Positions 17,915-26,319 of a stretch of DNA of 64,000 nt are shown here, one piece after another. Where the stretch lies: contig JAUIJB010000009.1 in assembly GCA_030430455.1 (NCBI GenBank), forward strand, positions 1-64,000, in the 5' to 3' direction. How positions within the stretch are numbered: position 1 is the first letter of the stretch; each line of letters starts with the position of its first letter. Both the position numbers and the translations under genes were made by a program. This stretch comes from Verrucomicrobiia bacterium (lineage in GTDB: Bacteria > Verrucomicrobiota > Verrucomicrobiia > Verrucomicrobiales > Akkermansiaceae). The notes below the pieces were generated by a model. That model saw nothing but the letters and a program-made list of their open reading frames with translations. It had not been told where the DNA came from and did not search any database.

Positions 17915-18135
17915 GCCGTCCGCGCCACTCCGCCGGCGCGCGACGGACCGCCGGCGTCGACCGGGCAGCCTACGAGCGAGGACTGGCAAGGACCGTGGGC
18001 AGGGCATGCGACAAGTGGCTCAGGAAGCGCGAGGCCGCCGGCTTGCTGGTGGAACAGCCGGGCGACTTCCCGACGCGGCAGCGGGGCGCAGAGGGGCAGG
18101 GAGGGGGCGCCCACTCGCGGGGGGGCAAAGTCTGA
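17911..18135 (+). CDS. Small basic hypothetical protein, last of the coupled chain
   Basis: 74 residues from GTG 17911. Highly basic, helical middle (YERGLARTVGRACDKWLRKREAAGLLVE) and Gly-rich tail. No family recognised. The preceding overlap supports its start. About 75 bp of non-coding DNA with a T-run (18165-18174) follow. Confidence 0.5.
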   Translation: MSRPRHSAGARRTAGVDRAAYERGLARTVGRACDKWLRKREAAGLLVEQPGDFPTRQRGAEGQGGGAHSRGGKV

Positions 18136-18212
18136 GACCGAATTGCGCACCACCGACCGATGAGCCTTTTTTTTACGGGCGATGAAAAATCCTGAACCCC
18201 GACACCGGAAGC

Positions 18213-18467
18213 ATGAAACCTAGTGCGCCCAAATTCTTCACCCCGCAGGACCTGGCGGAGCAATGGGGCGTGCACCGCAAGACCGTGCTCCGCGCGATCC
18301 GGCGTGGCGACCTGCCGGCGGTGAGGATCGGGCCGCAGACGATTCGGGTGACTGAGGTGGATGCGGCGATCTTCTACGCCAAGCGAGCGAGCGGTGTCCC
18401 CGCCCGTTCCCGGTTGTCCTCGGTTGCCCCCGGTCGGCAGGTTGAGCACGACCCGCCCGCCGCGTAG
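18213..18467 (+). CDS. Helix-turn-helix DNA-binding protein (excisionase/MerR type)
   Basis: 84 residues. FFTPQDLAEQWGVHRKTVLRAI and GDLPAVRIGPQTIRVTEVDAAIF form the winged-helix DNA-binding pattern also seen at 15770-15964. It starts a new unit ahead of the structural-type genes, so it could regulate them or act as a second directionality factor. Confidence 0.78.
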   Translation: MKPSAPKFFTPQDLAEQWGVHRKTVLRAIRRGDLPAVRIGPQTIRVTEVDAAIFYAKRASGVPARSRLSSVAPGRQVEHDPPAA

Positions 18468-18477
18468 CATCGAGGCC

Positions 18478-19023
18478 ATGGAAACCCGCAAGATGCCTTT
18501 GTCCGAGCCCGCCGTCCGCGGTCGCAAAATCTACGGCTACGCGGCCAAGTTCGGGGTCCTCTCCAACAACCTGGGCGGCCGCGAGCCGTGGTTTGAGGAA
18601 ATCGCGCCGGGAGCGTTCCCGCCCCTCGAGGAGCAGGACGTGAGGGCGTTCTTCAATCACGACAAGAACCACGTCCTGGCCCGGTCGAAGCGCGGCAAGG
18701 GGTCGCTGAAGCTCAGCATCGACTCGACGGGGCTGCGCTACGAGTTTGAGCCGCCGGACACCACCGCGGGTCGCGATGTGTTGGCGCTGGTGAAGCGCGG
18801 CGACCTGGACGGCGCCTCTTTCGCCTTCACCGTCGAGAAGGACACGTGGACCAAGCGCGACGGCAAGCGGATCCGCCGGATCCTGAAGATTGCCAAGCTC
18901 CATGACATCTCCGTCGTGACCGAGGGCGCCTATTCCGACGCCACCGCAGCCGCCCGCAGCAAGCCGGCCGGAGGCATGGACCCGGAAGTTGCCGACTGGC
19001 GCGCCCGGCTCGGCATGAAGTGA
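18478..19023 (+). CDS. HK97-type phage prohead protease
   Basis: 181 residues from ATG 18478 (the frame is open upstream, but family proteins start here). Pattern of the U35 prohead protease: GYAAKFGVLSN near 20-30, EEIAPGAF near 41-47, the catalytic His in FFNHDKNHVLARS (His61), and Ser114 in LDGASFAFTV, with the third-residue region HDISVVTEGAY near the end. In phages it matures the capsid scaffold. Here no major capsid or portal gene is adjacent, which is unusual. Confidence 0.85.
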   Translation: METRKMPLSEPAVRGRKIYGYAAKFGVLSNNLGGREPWFEEIAPGAFPPLEEQDVRAFFNHDKNHVLARSKRGKGSLKLSIDSTGLRYEFEPPDTTAGRDVLALVKRGDLDGASFAFTVEKDTWTKRDGKRIRRILKIAKLHDISVVTEGAYSDATAAARSKPAGGMDPEVADWRARLGMK

Positions 19024-19042
19024 AACCTACGCACGAACTACT

Positions 19043-20041
19043 ATGAACATCCTGAAGAAAATGCGCGGCGAGAAGCCGCCCCAGATGGTCGAGGTCGAGA
19101 TCACCCGCGCCATCATGGTGAAGTTGCCGGACGGCACATTGACCTCCGCCGAGCCGGGCCAAGTCCTCACGCTTGAGAAACACGAGGCCGACTCCCTTGT
19201 CGGCTCCCGGGGCGCCGAGCGGATCCTGTCCGAAGCCGACAAGGCCGAGCTCGAGCGGATCGGGAAACTCATCCCGCCGCCGCATGACCCGCGCCCGGTT
19301 CCGGAAGCGTGGGGCGACCTGCCGGAGTGTTTCGGGAAGTGGTGGGGACTCGCCGAGCGACTGCGCGCGATGAAGGGCAGGTTGACCGAGATGGAGGTCG
19401 TCTTGCTGCGAGGCCATCGCCTCAGCGAGGAGGAACAACACTGGCTCCGCCATGACGCAGGCGTGGAACGCTCGACGTACCGGCAGCGTCAGGAGCTCAT
19501 TGACGGGTGGATGCAGAAGCATTCGGGCAGGATGCAGGTTCTGAGCGAGCAGAAGGCCGCCGACATGGGCCGAGTTCGCGATGCGGCACGCCGCCAAGGC
19601 GAGGCGATCCAGGAGTTTCTCGACGAGCACCTCGAGGCGATGCTGGCGCTGAAGTTCGAATGCTCCAAACACGTGCTCGCGGCGAACGCGCGGTTGCAGC
19701 GACTGAGCAGCGAGTTGGCCGACACCGGTTTCGAGGTCTTCAAGGCGCGGGTCGCGGCCCTCGGCGTCGGGGATGCCCTCATTCGGGAATGGTTTGGGAA
19801 GAGCGCCGACTTCCTCAAGTTCAACCAGCCAGTCGCGACCCCGGATGGCGTGAGGTACGGTTGGACCGAGGAGAGCGGCGAGCGCGTGAACTACGTCGAC
19901 CGCCCCGTCGAAGGCATGGCGGCGATCTTGCCGCGCTACCAGGCCGAGGAAGCGCGCCTTGGCAAGTTGCTGAAGCAGGCCAAGGCAGAGCTCAAGCAGG
20001 CCAAGGCCGCCGGCGGCGAAGAACTCCAACTCCCCTCCTGA
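19043..20041 (+). CDS. Hypothetical protein between prohead protease and tape-measure-like gene
   Basis: 332 residues. Mostly alpha-helical and charged; residues 95-215 are likely coiled coil, and the C-terminus is Lys/Ala-rich (LLKQAKAELKQAKAAGG). No family recognised. Position between two virion-type genes suggests a structural or scaffolding role, inferred only. One base separates it from the next start. Confidence 0.65.
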   Translation: MNILKKMRGEKPPQMVEVEITRAIMVKLPDGTLTSAEPGQVLTLEKHEADSLVGSRGAERILSEADKAELERIGKLIPPPHDPRPVPEAWGDLPECFGKWWGLAERLRAMKGRLTEMEVVLLRGHRLSEEEQHWLRHDAGVERSTYRQRQELIDGWMQKHSGRMQVLSEQKAADMGRVRDAARRQGEAIQEFLDEHLEAMLALKFECSKHVLAANARLQRLSSELADTGFEVFKARVAALGVGDALIREWFGKSADFLKFNQPVATPDGVRYGWTEESGERVNYVDRPVEGMAAILPRYQAEEARLGKLLKQAKAELKQAKAAGGEELQLPS

Positions 20042-20042
20042 C

Positions 20043-21407
20043 ATGGCGCGATCACGATCCATCGGAGGCATCTACGCCGAGCTGGCCCTGAAGGACGGCA
20101 AGTTCAAGAAGGGGCTGAAGTCTGCGGAGCGTTCGCTGAACAACTTCGCCAAGGCGATTCCCGGCATCGCCGCCCAGGCCGCGAAGGTGGCGGCTGTGAC
20201 GGGTGGCGCGTTCGCCACGGCGCTGGCGGCCGGCGCGAAGCATACCGCAGCGATGGGTGCGGAACTCGACCATCTGAGCGACCAGACCGGCGTTTCGGTG
20301 GCGTCGCTGATGAAGTTGCAGCAGGCGTACAAGGACGCCGGGAAGGGCGCGGAGACGGCCGGCAAGGACATCAACAAGATGCAGCAGGCGATCTACGACG
20401 CCGCCCAAAACCCGGGTGGCTCGGAGGATCCGTTCGCGCAGATGGGACTGAGTGCTGAGCGACTGATGGCGATGAGCCCGGAGCGCCAGTTCTACACGAT
20501 CGCCCAGGCCATCGACGGGATCGGGAACCGCACCAAGCAGACCGCGCTGGCCATGGACGTTTTCGGGCGCTCCGGTGGCGAGTTGCTCACCGTGTTCAAG
20601 GGTGCGGACCTTGAGGACGTGGAAGGGAGCCTGGGCCGCATGCCGGCGCTGATGGAGGACTTCAGCGGGGCACTCGAGCGCGTCGACACGCTCATGGGTC
20701 GCCTGCCGAACAAGACCGACCAGTTCTTCACCGGATTCACGACCGGGATCGTGGGAGAACTGCTGCCGGGACTGGAGACGGTCGACGACTTCGACTTCAC
20801 CCAGCTCGGCGAGAACCTCGGCGACAACCTCGCGCACGCGATTTCCATCGTCACCGATGGCACCGCCTGGGAGCTGTTCACGCTGCACGCCGAGAAGGCG
20901 ATCGCGCAACTTCAGACCGAGGGGCTGGGGCTGTTCAACGCATGGGCGGCCGGCATCAATGCGACCTGGGAGGGCATCACCGGACAGGGCGGGCCGGATT
21001 ACGACTGGGGTGCATCCTTCGACAAGTTCGCCGACGCCGGGAACATCGAGAACCGGAAGATCATCGAGGACCTCGAGGCGAGGATCGCCGACATCATGGC
21101 GAGGACCGAGGCCGCCGCCCTCGAGCGCAAGTCCGCGGCTGCGGCGATCGGGAAGGAGGACGCGGCGCCTGTGATCCAACTCGAGCCCAGCGCCATGCAG
21201 AAGGTCGTCGAGAAGCTCGAGGAGGCCGTCGCGCCGGAGCGATCCTGGGAGATGACCCGCTACGAAGTGAACGAGATGCAGCGCCGGGGGCTGGGCTTCG
21301 GGGCCTTCACTCGAAACGAGGAGGGCAAACAGGTGACGCTGCTTGAGCGCATCCACGACACGCTGAAGGAGGCCGCCGACAACGGAGGGAACCTGTCATG
21401 GGCATGA
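20043..21407 (+). CDS. Phage tail tape-measure-like protein (short)
   Basis: 454 residues. The N-terminus ELALKDGKFKKGLKSAERSLNNF, a hydrophobic AAKVAAVTGGAFATALAAG segment, then LDHLSDQTGVSVASLMKLQQAY and ALAMDVFGRSG match the start of phage tail tape-measure proteins. Full proteins are usually far longer, so this is a short form. Known role: sets tail length and helps DNA entry. No tail tube or baseplate genes are adjacent. Confidence 0.75.
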   Translation: MARSRSIGGIYAELALKDGKFKKGLKSAERSLNNFAKAIPGIAAQAAKVAAVTGGAFATALAAGAKHTAAMGAELDHLSDQTGVSVASLMKLQQAYKDAGKGAETAGKDINKMQQAIYDAAQNPGGSEDPFAQMGLSAERLMAMSPERQFYTIAQAIDGIGNRTKQTALAMDVFGRSGGELLTVFKGADLEDVEGSLGRMPALMEDFSGALERVDTLMGRLPNKTDQFFTGFTTGIVGELLPGLETVDDFDFTQLGENLGDNLAHAISIVTDGTAWELFTLHAEKAIAQLQTEGLGLFNAWAAGINATWEGITGQGGPDYDWGASFDKFADAGNIENRKIIEDLEARIADIMARTEAAALERKSAAAAIGKEDAAPVIQLEPSAMQKVVEKLEEAVAPERSWEMTRYEVNEMQRRGLGFGAFTRNEEGKQVTLLERIHDTLKEAADNGGNLSWA

Positions 21408-21754
21408 TGCTGACCCGCTCATGGAAGACGCTGCCGGAGCCCTTCCGCTTGTGGAAGCAGGCCCCGCGCGACGAGCGCCGGCAACACGCCATCGAGTGCG
21501 GCGTGCTCGCCTTCGAAGCCTACGCCAGATTCGACGCCGCAATGGTGGCCCTCGCCGCCGAGCTGCGGAAGCCGAGCGGGAAGCAGCCCAGGCGCGCCAA
21601 GGCGATCGACAGCGTGCGCGTGACGCTCGAGGGAGAGGGTGAGCCGGGCCGGCCCTACGTCGATGCTGCGGTGCCGCTCCTGGCGAAGCTGTGGCGGCAT
21701 TTCGACGAGTCCGCCAAGAGAGCGCGGGAGGCGCTCGAGAACGATCTTCAGTAG
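21398..21754 (+). CDS. Hypothetical protein downstream of the tape-measure-like gene
   Basis: 118 residues, starting ten bases before the previous stop. Soluble, helical and basic-rich; motifs include WKTLPEPFRLWKQAPRDERRQ and FDESAKRAREALEN. No recognised family. The overlap suggests joint translation with the tape-measure-like gene. Confidence 0.6.
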   Translation: MGMMLTRSWKTLPEPFRLWKQAPRDERRQHAIECGVLAFEAYARFDAAMVALAAELRKPSGKQPRRAKAIDSVRVTLEGEGEPGRPYVDAAVPLLAKLWRHFDESAKRAREALENDLQ

Positions 21755-21953
21755 CGGGTGTGCGCCCGGCTCCCCGGGTGGGGGGTCGGGCATCTCCGCT
21801 CGAGCCGGCGCCGATGGTCAAATTGCAGGCGACCGTCGGCGCCAGCCCTACAGCCACGGGCGATCGGGCGGCCCAGACCTACTGATTCAACTTTTGTCAT
21901 CGGGCCGGGAGCTGTTGCGCGCCGGCCGCGGGCGGGGGTATGAGATCCGATGC

Positions 21954-22142
21954 ATGAGCACGACAACCGAAGAACACGACCAGGGCGCGAAGGAAATCCG
22001 CATGACCGGCGACCGGATCACCGTCAGCGGCCGGATCCTGGAGAAGCTCGAGGAGGCAGCCGAGGCCGAGGGCAGGGAGCTCGACGACGCCTTCTTCTCC
22101 GAGGCGCTGAGCATCGGCTTGGACGGCCTGAGCGCGCGGTGA
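21954..22142 (+). CDS. Small acidic protein, possibly ribbon-helix-helix type
   Basis: 62 residues from ATG 21954. Sequence TGDRITVSGRILEKLEEAAEAEGRELDDAFFSEALSIGL has a strand-helix-helix order like small RHH regulators or antitoxins. It is acidic and not obviously DNA-binding. No partner toxin gene is seen next to it. Confidence 0.45.
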   Translation: MSTTTEEHDQGAKEIRMTGDRITVSGRILEKLEEAAEAEGRELDDAFFSEALSIGLDGLSAR

Positions 22143-22432
22143 GCCCGCGGCGATTGCGGCCTGACGCACGCTGGAGAACTCGCCGATGCGGGCAGCGATC
22201 TCGGGATGGTCATCCCTGATCTTTGCGAGAAGATAGGCGGCGTTCGTGCTCCCCCGCTGGCACTTCGTGTTATGAACACGAGGTTCCAGGTCGGTCCTTG
22301 CCCCTTGCCCGGGCAAGTCAGGAGCCTTGTCCATCCCCTCGATCATGAGCAGCGCATCGACGTTGAAGCCGTCTTTCTCGAGCTCGTCCTTGACCGCCTT
22401 TGCCTTGTCGCGGTCGAGGGCGAAGTGGCGGG
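22143..22432 (-). pseudogene. Truncated gene remnant at the right end of the element
   Basis: On the minus strand a frame without a start reads YARHFALDRDKAKAVKDELE, then GSTNAAYLLAKIRDDHPEIAARIGEF and SSVRQAAIAAG, the latter typical of plasmid/phage proteins with a repeated 'xxYLLARLxRDxP... SVRAAAxAAG' pattern. After about 22143 the frame runs into unrelated sequence. Both ends are missing, so it is a remnant, perhaps cut when the element's right end formed. Confidence 0.5.
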
Positions 22433-22458
22433 CGTAAACGCAACTTAGTTGCGATAAG

Positions 22459-22480
22459 TGTAACCACTTGTAACCACTTT
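22459..22480. promoter_or_regulatory. Right 10-bp direct repeat pair, candidate arm sites
   Basis: GTAACCACTT twice in tandem, matching the left pair at 13791-13810 with one base changed per unit. Confidence 0.5.
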
Positions 22481-22581
22481 CGGGTGCGAAAACGTGCCTT
22501 TTCGTGCTTTCCCGTGCAAGAAGGCCACCGGCCCCGAATCGGCTCTAAGTCCCGTAGAATCAGGGATTTGCCCTTGTTTTC

Positions 22582-22631
22582 GGCTGGTAGACCCGACAGG
22601 AGTCGAACCTGTATCTACGGCTTCGGAGGCC
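22582..22631. other. attR: 50-bp direct repeat overlapping tRNA-Arg
   Basis: Identical to 13702-13751. It restores the 3' half of the tRNA gene, so the tRNA stays functional after integration. Confidence 0.9.
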
Positions 22632-22659
22632 GCTATTCTATCCATTGAACTACGGGTCC
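22585..22659 (-). tRNA. tRNA-Arg (anticodon CCG)
   Basis: Complete cloverleaf on the minus strand: acceptor stem GGACCCG pairs with CGGGTCT (one G-U), anticodon loop CTCCGAA with CCG, T-arm loop GTTCGACTC, and encoded CCA at the 3' end. The 3' half is supplied by the element's att repeat. Confidence 0.95.
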
Positions 22660-22738
22660 AGCATCACCGGCGACCAAGGCCACCGGGCGGGCGGGAGTGT
22701 TACGGCGCGGCGGGGCGCTTGGCAAGGGAGAACCGGAC

Positions 22739-22806
22739 CGGACCGCGCGACCCCAGTCGCGCACGGAGCCGTGGGAGCCCGGGCGCGACTGGGGTCGCGC
22801 GGTCCG
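22739..22806. terminator. 24-bp perfect inverted repeat (hairpin), downstream of the lipoprotein gene
   Basis: Arms 22739-22762 and 22783-22806 are exact complements with a 20-base loop. It lies just past the 3' end of the DUF4136-type gene and may stop transcription, though no T-run follows. The arm sequence (…CGCGACTGGGGTCGCG…) recurs at 35175, 35273, 43542, 54290 and 61553, so it is also a dispersed repeat. Confidence 0.55.
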
Positions 22807-22821
22807 CTGCCACGGTCAGCC

Positions 22822-23382
22822 TCAGCGGAAGAAGGGTGCCAGGGCCTCTGCGATGGCTTGGTCGATCCGCTGGCGGCGGGCGCTGTCGGAGAGGCCCGGG
22901 GCGGTGTCGCGCACCGCCCAGTTGCGGTAGACCAGCTTGTTGGTCTTTGCGTCGAGGACGTCGATCACGATCGCGCCGCGCTCAAACTTGTCCGGCCGGT
23001 CGCTCTTCACCACGCCCTTCATGTGGGCCTCGTCGAGGATCTTCTCGGAGTCGCGGCCGTAGCCGAAGTAGTCGTCGATCGCCACCGTGGACGCGTTGTC
23101 CTGGATGACCAGCAGGTAGGCGACGACCAGCTCGGCGTTGTTCGGGTCGATGCTCAGGCCGTTGCTGCGGAACTGGCTGGCGAGCGACTGCTGGATCCAC
23201 CCGTTCACCTTGTCCGAGTCCTCGGCGAAGGGGGGCAGGCGGTTCTTGTCGACCTTCACCAGCCGCGCCGAGCTGTAGCCCTTGCTGTGGCCCTGCGGCT
23301 TGTCGATGCCGGCGCAGGAAACCACGCCGAGGGCGGCGATGGCGACGGCGGCGGAGAGGAAAAAACGGGAGGCGTGCTTCAT
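22822..23382 (-). CDS. DUF4136-type lipoprotein
   Basis: 186 residues with a signal peptide and lipobox LGVVSC (Cys23), so it is lipid-anchored. The body (PPFAEDSDKVNGWIQQSLASQF, then ELVVAYLLVIQD, GAIVIDVLDAKTNKLVYRNWA and a final RRQRIDQAIAEALAPF) has the order of DUF4136 proteins, often found in Gram-negative envelopes, function unknown. It is 21 bases downstream of pyrG on the same strand. Confidence 0.85.
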   Translation of the reverse strand: MKHASRFFLSAAVAIAALGVVSCAGIDKPQGHSKGYSSARLVKVDKNRLPPFAEDSDKVNGWIQQSLASQFRSNGLSIDPNNAELVVAYLLVIQDNASTVAIDDYFGYGRDSEKILDEAHMKGVVKSDRPDKFERGAIVIDVLDAKTNKLVYRNWAVRDTAPGLSDSARRQRIDQAIAEALAPFFR

Positions 23383-23403
23383 GGTGACGGCAGCTTGGCG
23401 GGC

Positions 23404-25035
<1,632 letters not shown>

Positions 25036-25066
25036 GGTCGAGTCAATGGTCGGTGGGCTGGGTGTT

Positions 25067-25126
25067 GGGAGGGGTCAGGCGGCTTGGTGGGAGGGGTCAG
25101 GCGGCTTGGTGGGAGGGGTCAGGCGG
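25067..25126. repeat. 22-bp tandem repeat (about 2.7 units)
   Basis: Unit GGGAGGGGTCAGGCGGCTTG plus GT, two perfect copies (25067-25088, 25089-25110) and a partial third, between kdsB and pyrG. Confidence 0.8.
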
Positions 25127-25140
25127 GAGCGGGCAGTGAA

Positions 25141-25902
25141 TCAAGACCTTTCGGCGGCGAGGAGGCGTTCGATCTCGCGGGCCTGCTCCGGGGTATCGAC
25201 CCCGGGCGAGGTGTCGTCGGTCAGCACCACCCGGATCGACGCACCATTCTCGAGCGCGCGCAACTGCTCGAGCGACTCGGCGCACTCGAGCGGTGCGGGC
25301 GGCCAGCTGACGAAGCGCTCGAGGAAGTCGCGGCGGTAGGCGTAGATCCCCTTGTGGCGCAGGACTGGCGTGGTGCCGGCATGCTGGCGGAAGTGGGGCA
25401 GGGGGGAGCGGGAAAAATACAGCGCACGGCCGTCGAGCGCCCGCACCACCTTGACCACGTTGGGGTCGTCGACGGCCGGGTCGCCGGCCGCCATCGGGTT
25501 GGCGGCGGTGGCCATCTCCAGCGCCGGGTCGGCGGCCATCAGGCCGGCGAGCTCGTCGACCAGGGCGGGCGAGATCAAGGGCTCGTCGCCCTGGATGTTG
25601 ACCACGTGGCTGGCCGCCGGAACCGCGCGGACGGCCTCGGCGAGGCGATCGGTGCCGGTCGGGTGGTCGCTGGCGGTCATGCAGGCGCGGGCGCCGAAGG
25701 CCTCGCAGGCCTCGAGAATCCGCGCATCGTCGGTGGCGACGAGCAGCTCGTCGAGCCGCTCGCAGCGCGAGCAGCGTTCCCAGACGTGCTGGATCAGCGG
25801 CTTGCCGGCGATCCGGTGCAGCGGCTTTCCGGGGAAGCGGGTCGACCCCCAGCGGGCTGGGAGAATGCCGACGATGTGGATGGCACTCGCTTTCAGGGTC
25901 AC
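25141..25902 (-). CDS. kdsB: 3-deoxy-manno-octulosonate cytidylyltransferase (CMP-KDO synthetase)
   Basis: 253 residues, normal length. It activates KDO with CTP for lipopolysaccharide inner core. The nucleotide-binding motif ARWGSTRFPGKPL is at about 16-28; ATDDARI near 57 and DHPTGTDRLAEAV near 80-92 are also family features. Neighbouring pyrG supplies its CTP substrate, a pairing seen in many Gram-negative genomes, and shows that this organism has an outer membrane with KDO-containing LPS. Confidence 0.95.
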   Translation of the reverse strand: MTLKASAIHIVGILPARWGSTRFPGKPLHRIAGKPLIQHVWERCSRCERLDELLVATDDARILEACEAFGARACMTASDHPTGTDRLAEAVRAVPAASHVVNIQGDEPLISPALVDELAGLMAADPALEMATAANPMAAGDPAVDDPNVVKVVRALDGRALYFSRSPLPHFRQHAGTTPVLRHKGIYAYRRDFLERFVSWPPAPLECAESLEQLRALENGASIRVVLTDDTSPGVDTPEQAREIERLLAAERS

Positions 25903-25970
25903 GGACAGCTGCGTTGGGCGACACTAGGAAAACGCCCGCCCGGGGAGCAAGAGCCGGATGCCGGTCGGGG

Positions 25971-26231
25971 TCATTTTCCGCCGCAGCGTGGCGCGTCCGG
26001 CCCCGGGCCCGACTCCAGGTAGGCCAGCGCCTTGGAAAACGAGGCCCCCGTGAGGAAGTGCGCGAGGCGCGAGTCGAGGCCCCGGCGATGCGCCCGGTAC
26101 CAGGCGTCGATCGACTCCGAGACCTCCTGCAGCGCCGCCAGCTGGCCCGCCGGGTCGCGCTCGCGCCAGGCGTGGTCGGCGATCACCCCGAGGCGGCGAC
26201 GCAGGAGCTTGGCGAGTTCGGGATGCTTCAT
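25971..26231 (-). CDS. Small conserved-looking hypothetical protein
   Basis: 86 residues from ATG 26231; a longer upstream in-frame reading crosses the divergent symporter promoter and is rejected. All-helical and soluble, with KHPELAKLLRRRLGVIADHAWRERDPAGQL and SIDAWYRAHRRGLDSRLAHFL. I do not know its function. It lies 88 bases from the divergent symporter gene and may share that control region. Confidence 0.65.
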   Translation of the reverse strand: MKHPELAKLLRRRLGVIADHAWRERDPAGQLAALQEVSESIDAWYRAHRRGLDSRLAHFLTGASFSKALAYLESGPGPDAPRCGGK

Positions 26232-26319
26232 GGCGCGACGATGGACCCCGATCCGCCGGCTGGCAATTCCCGGGAAATCCGGCGTGGACTCCGCCCCGGA
26301 GCGGCCCCTAGCGTGCGCC

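Larger units (their letters stand above)
13702..22631. mobile_element. Integrative element of about 8.9 kb in tRNA-Arg(CCG)
   Basis: Bounded by the 50-bp direct repeats 13702-13751 and 22582-22631. The integrase gene starts about 100 bp inside the left repeat, the standard arrangement. All confident genes run rightward. Contents: integrase, small DNA-binding proteins, a chain of coupled small genes, prohead protease, a tape-measure-like protein and unknowns. There is no terminase, portal, major capsid, replicase with clear motifs or lysis gene. It may be a decayed prophage or a phage satellite; the sequence alone does not decide. Confidence 0.85.
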
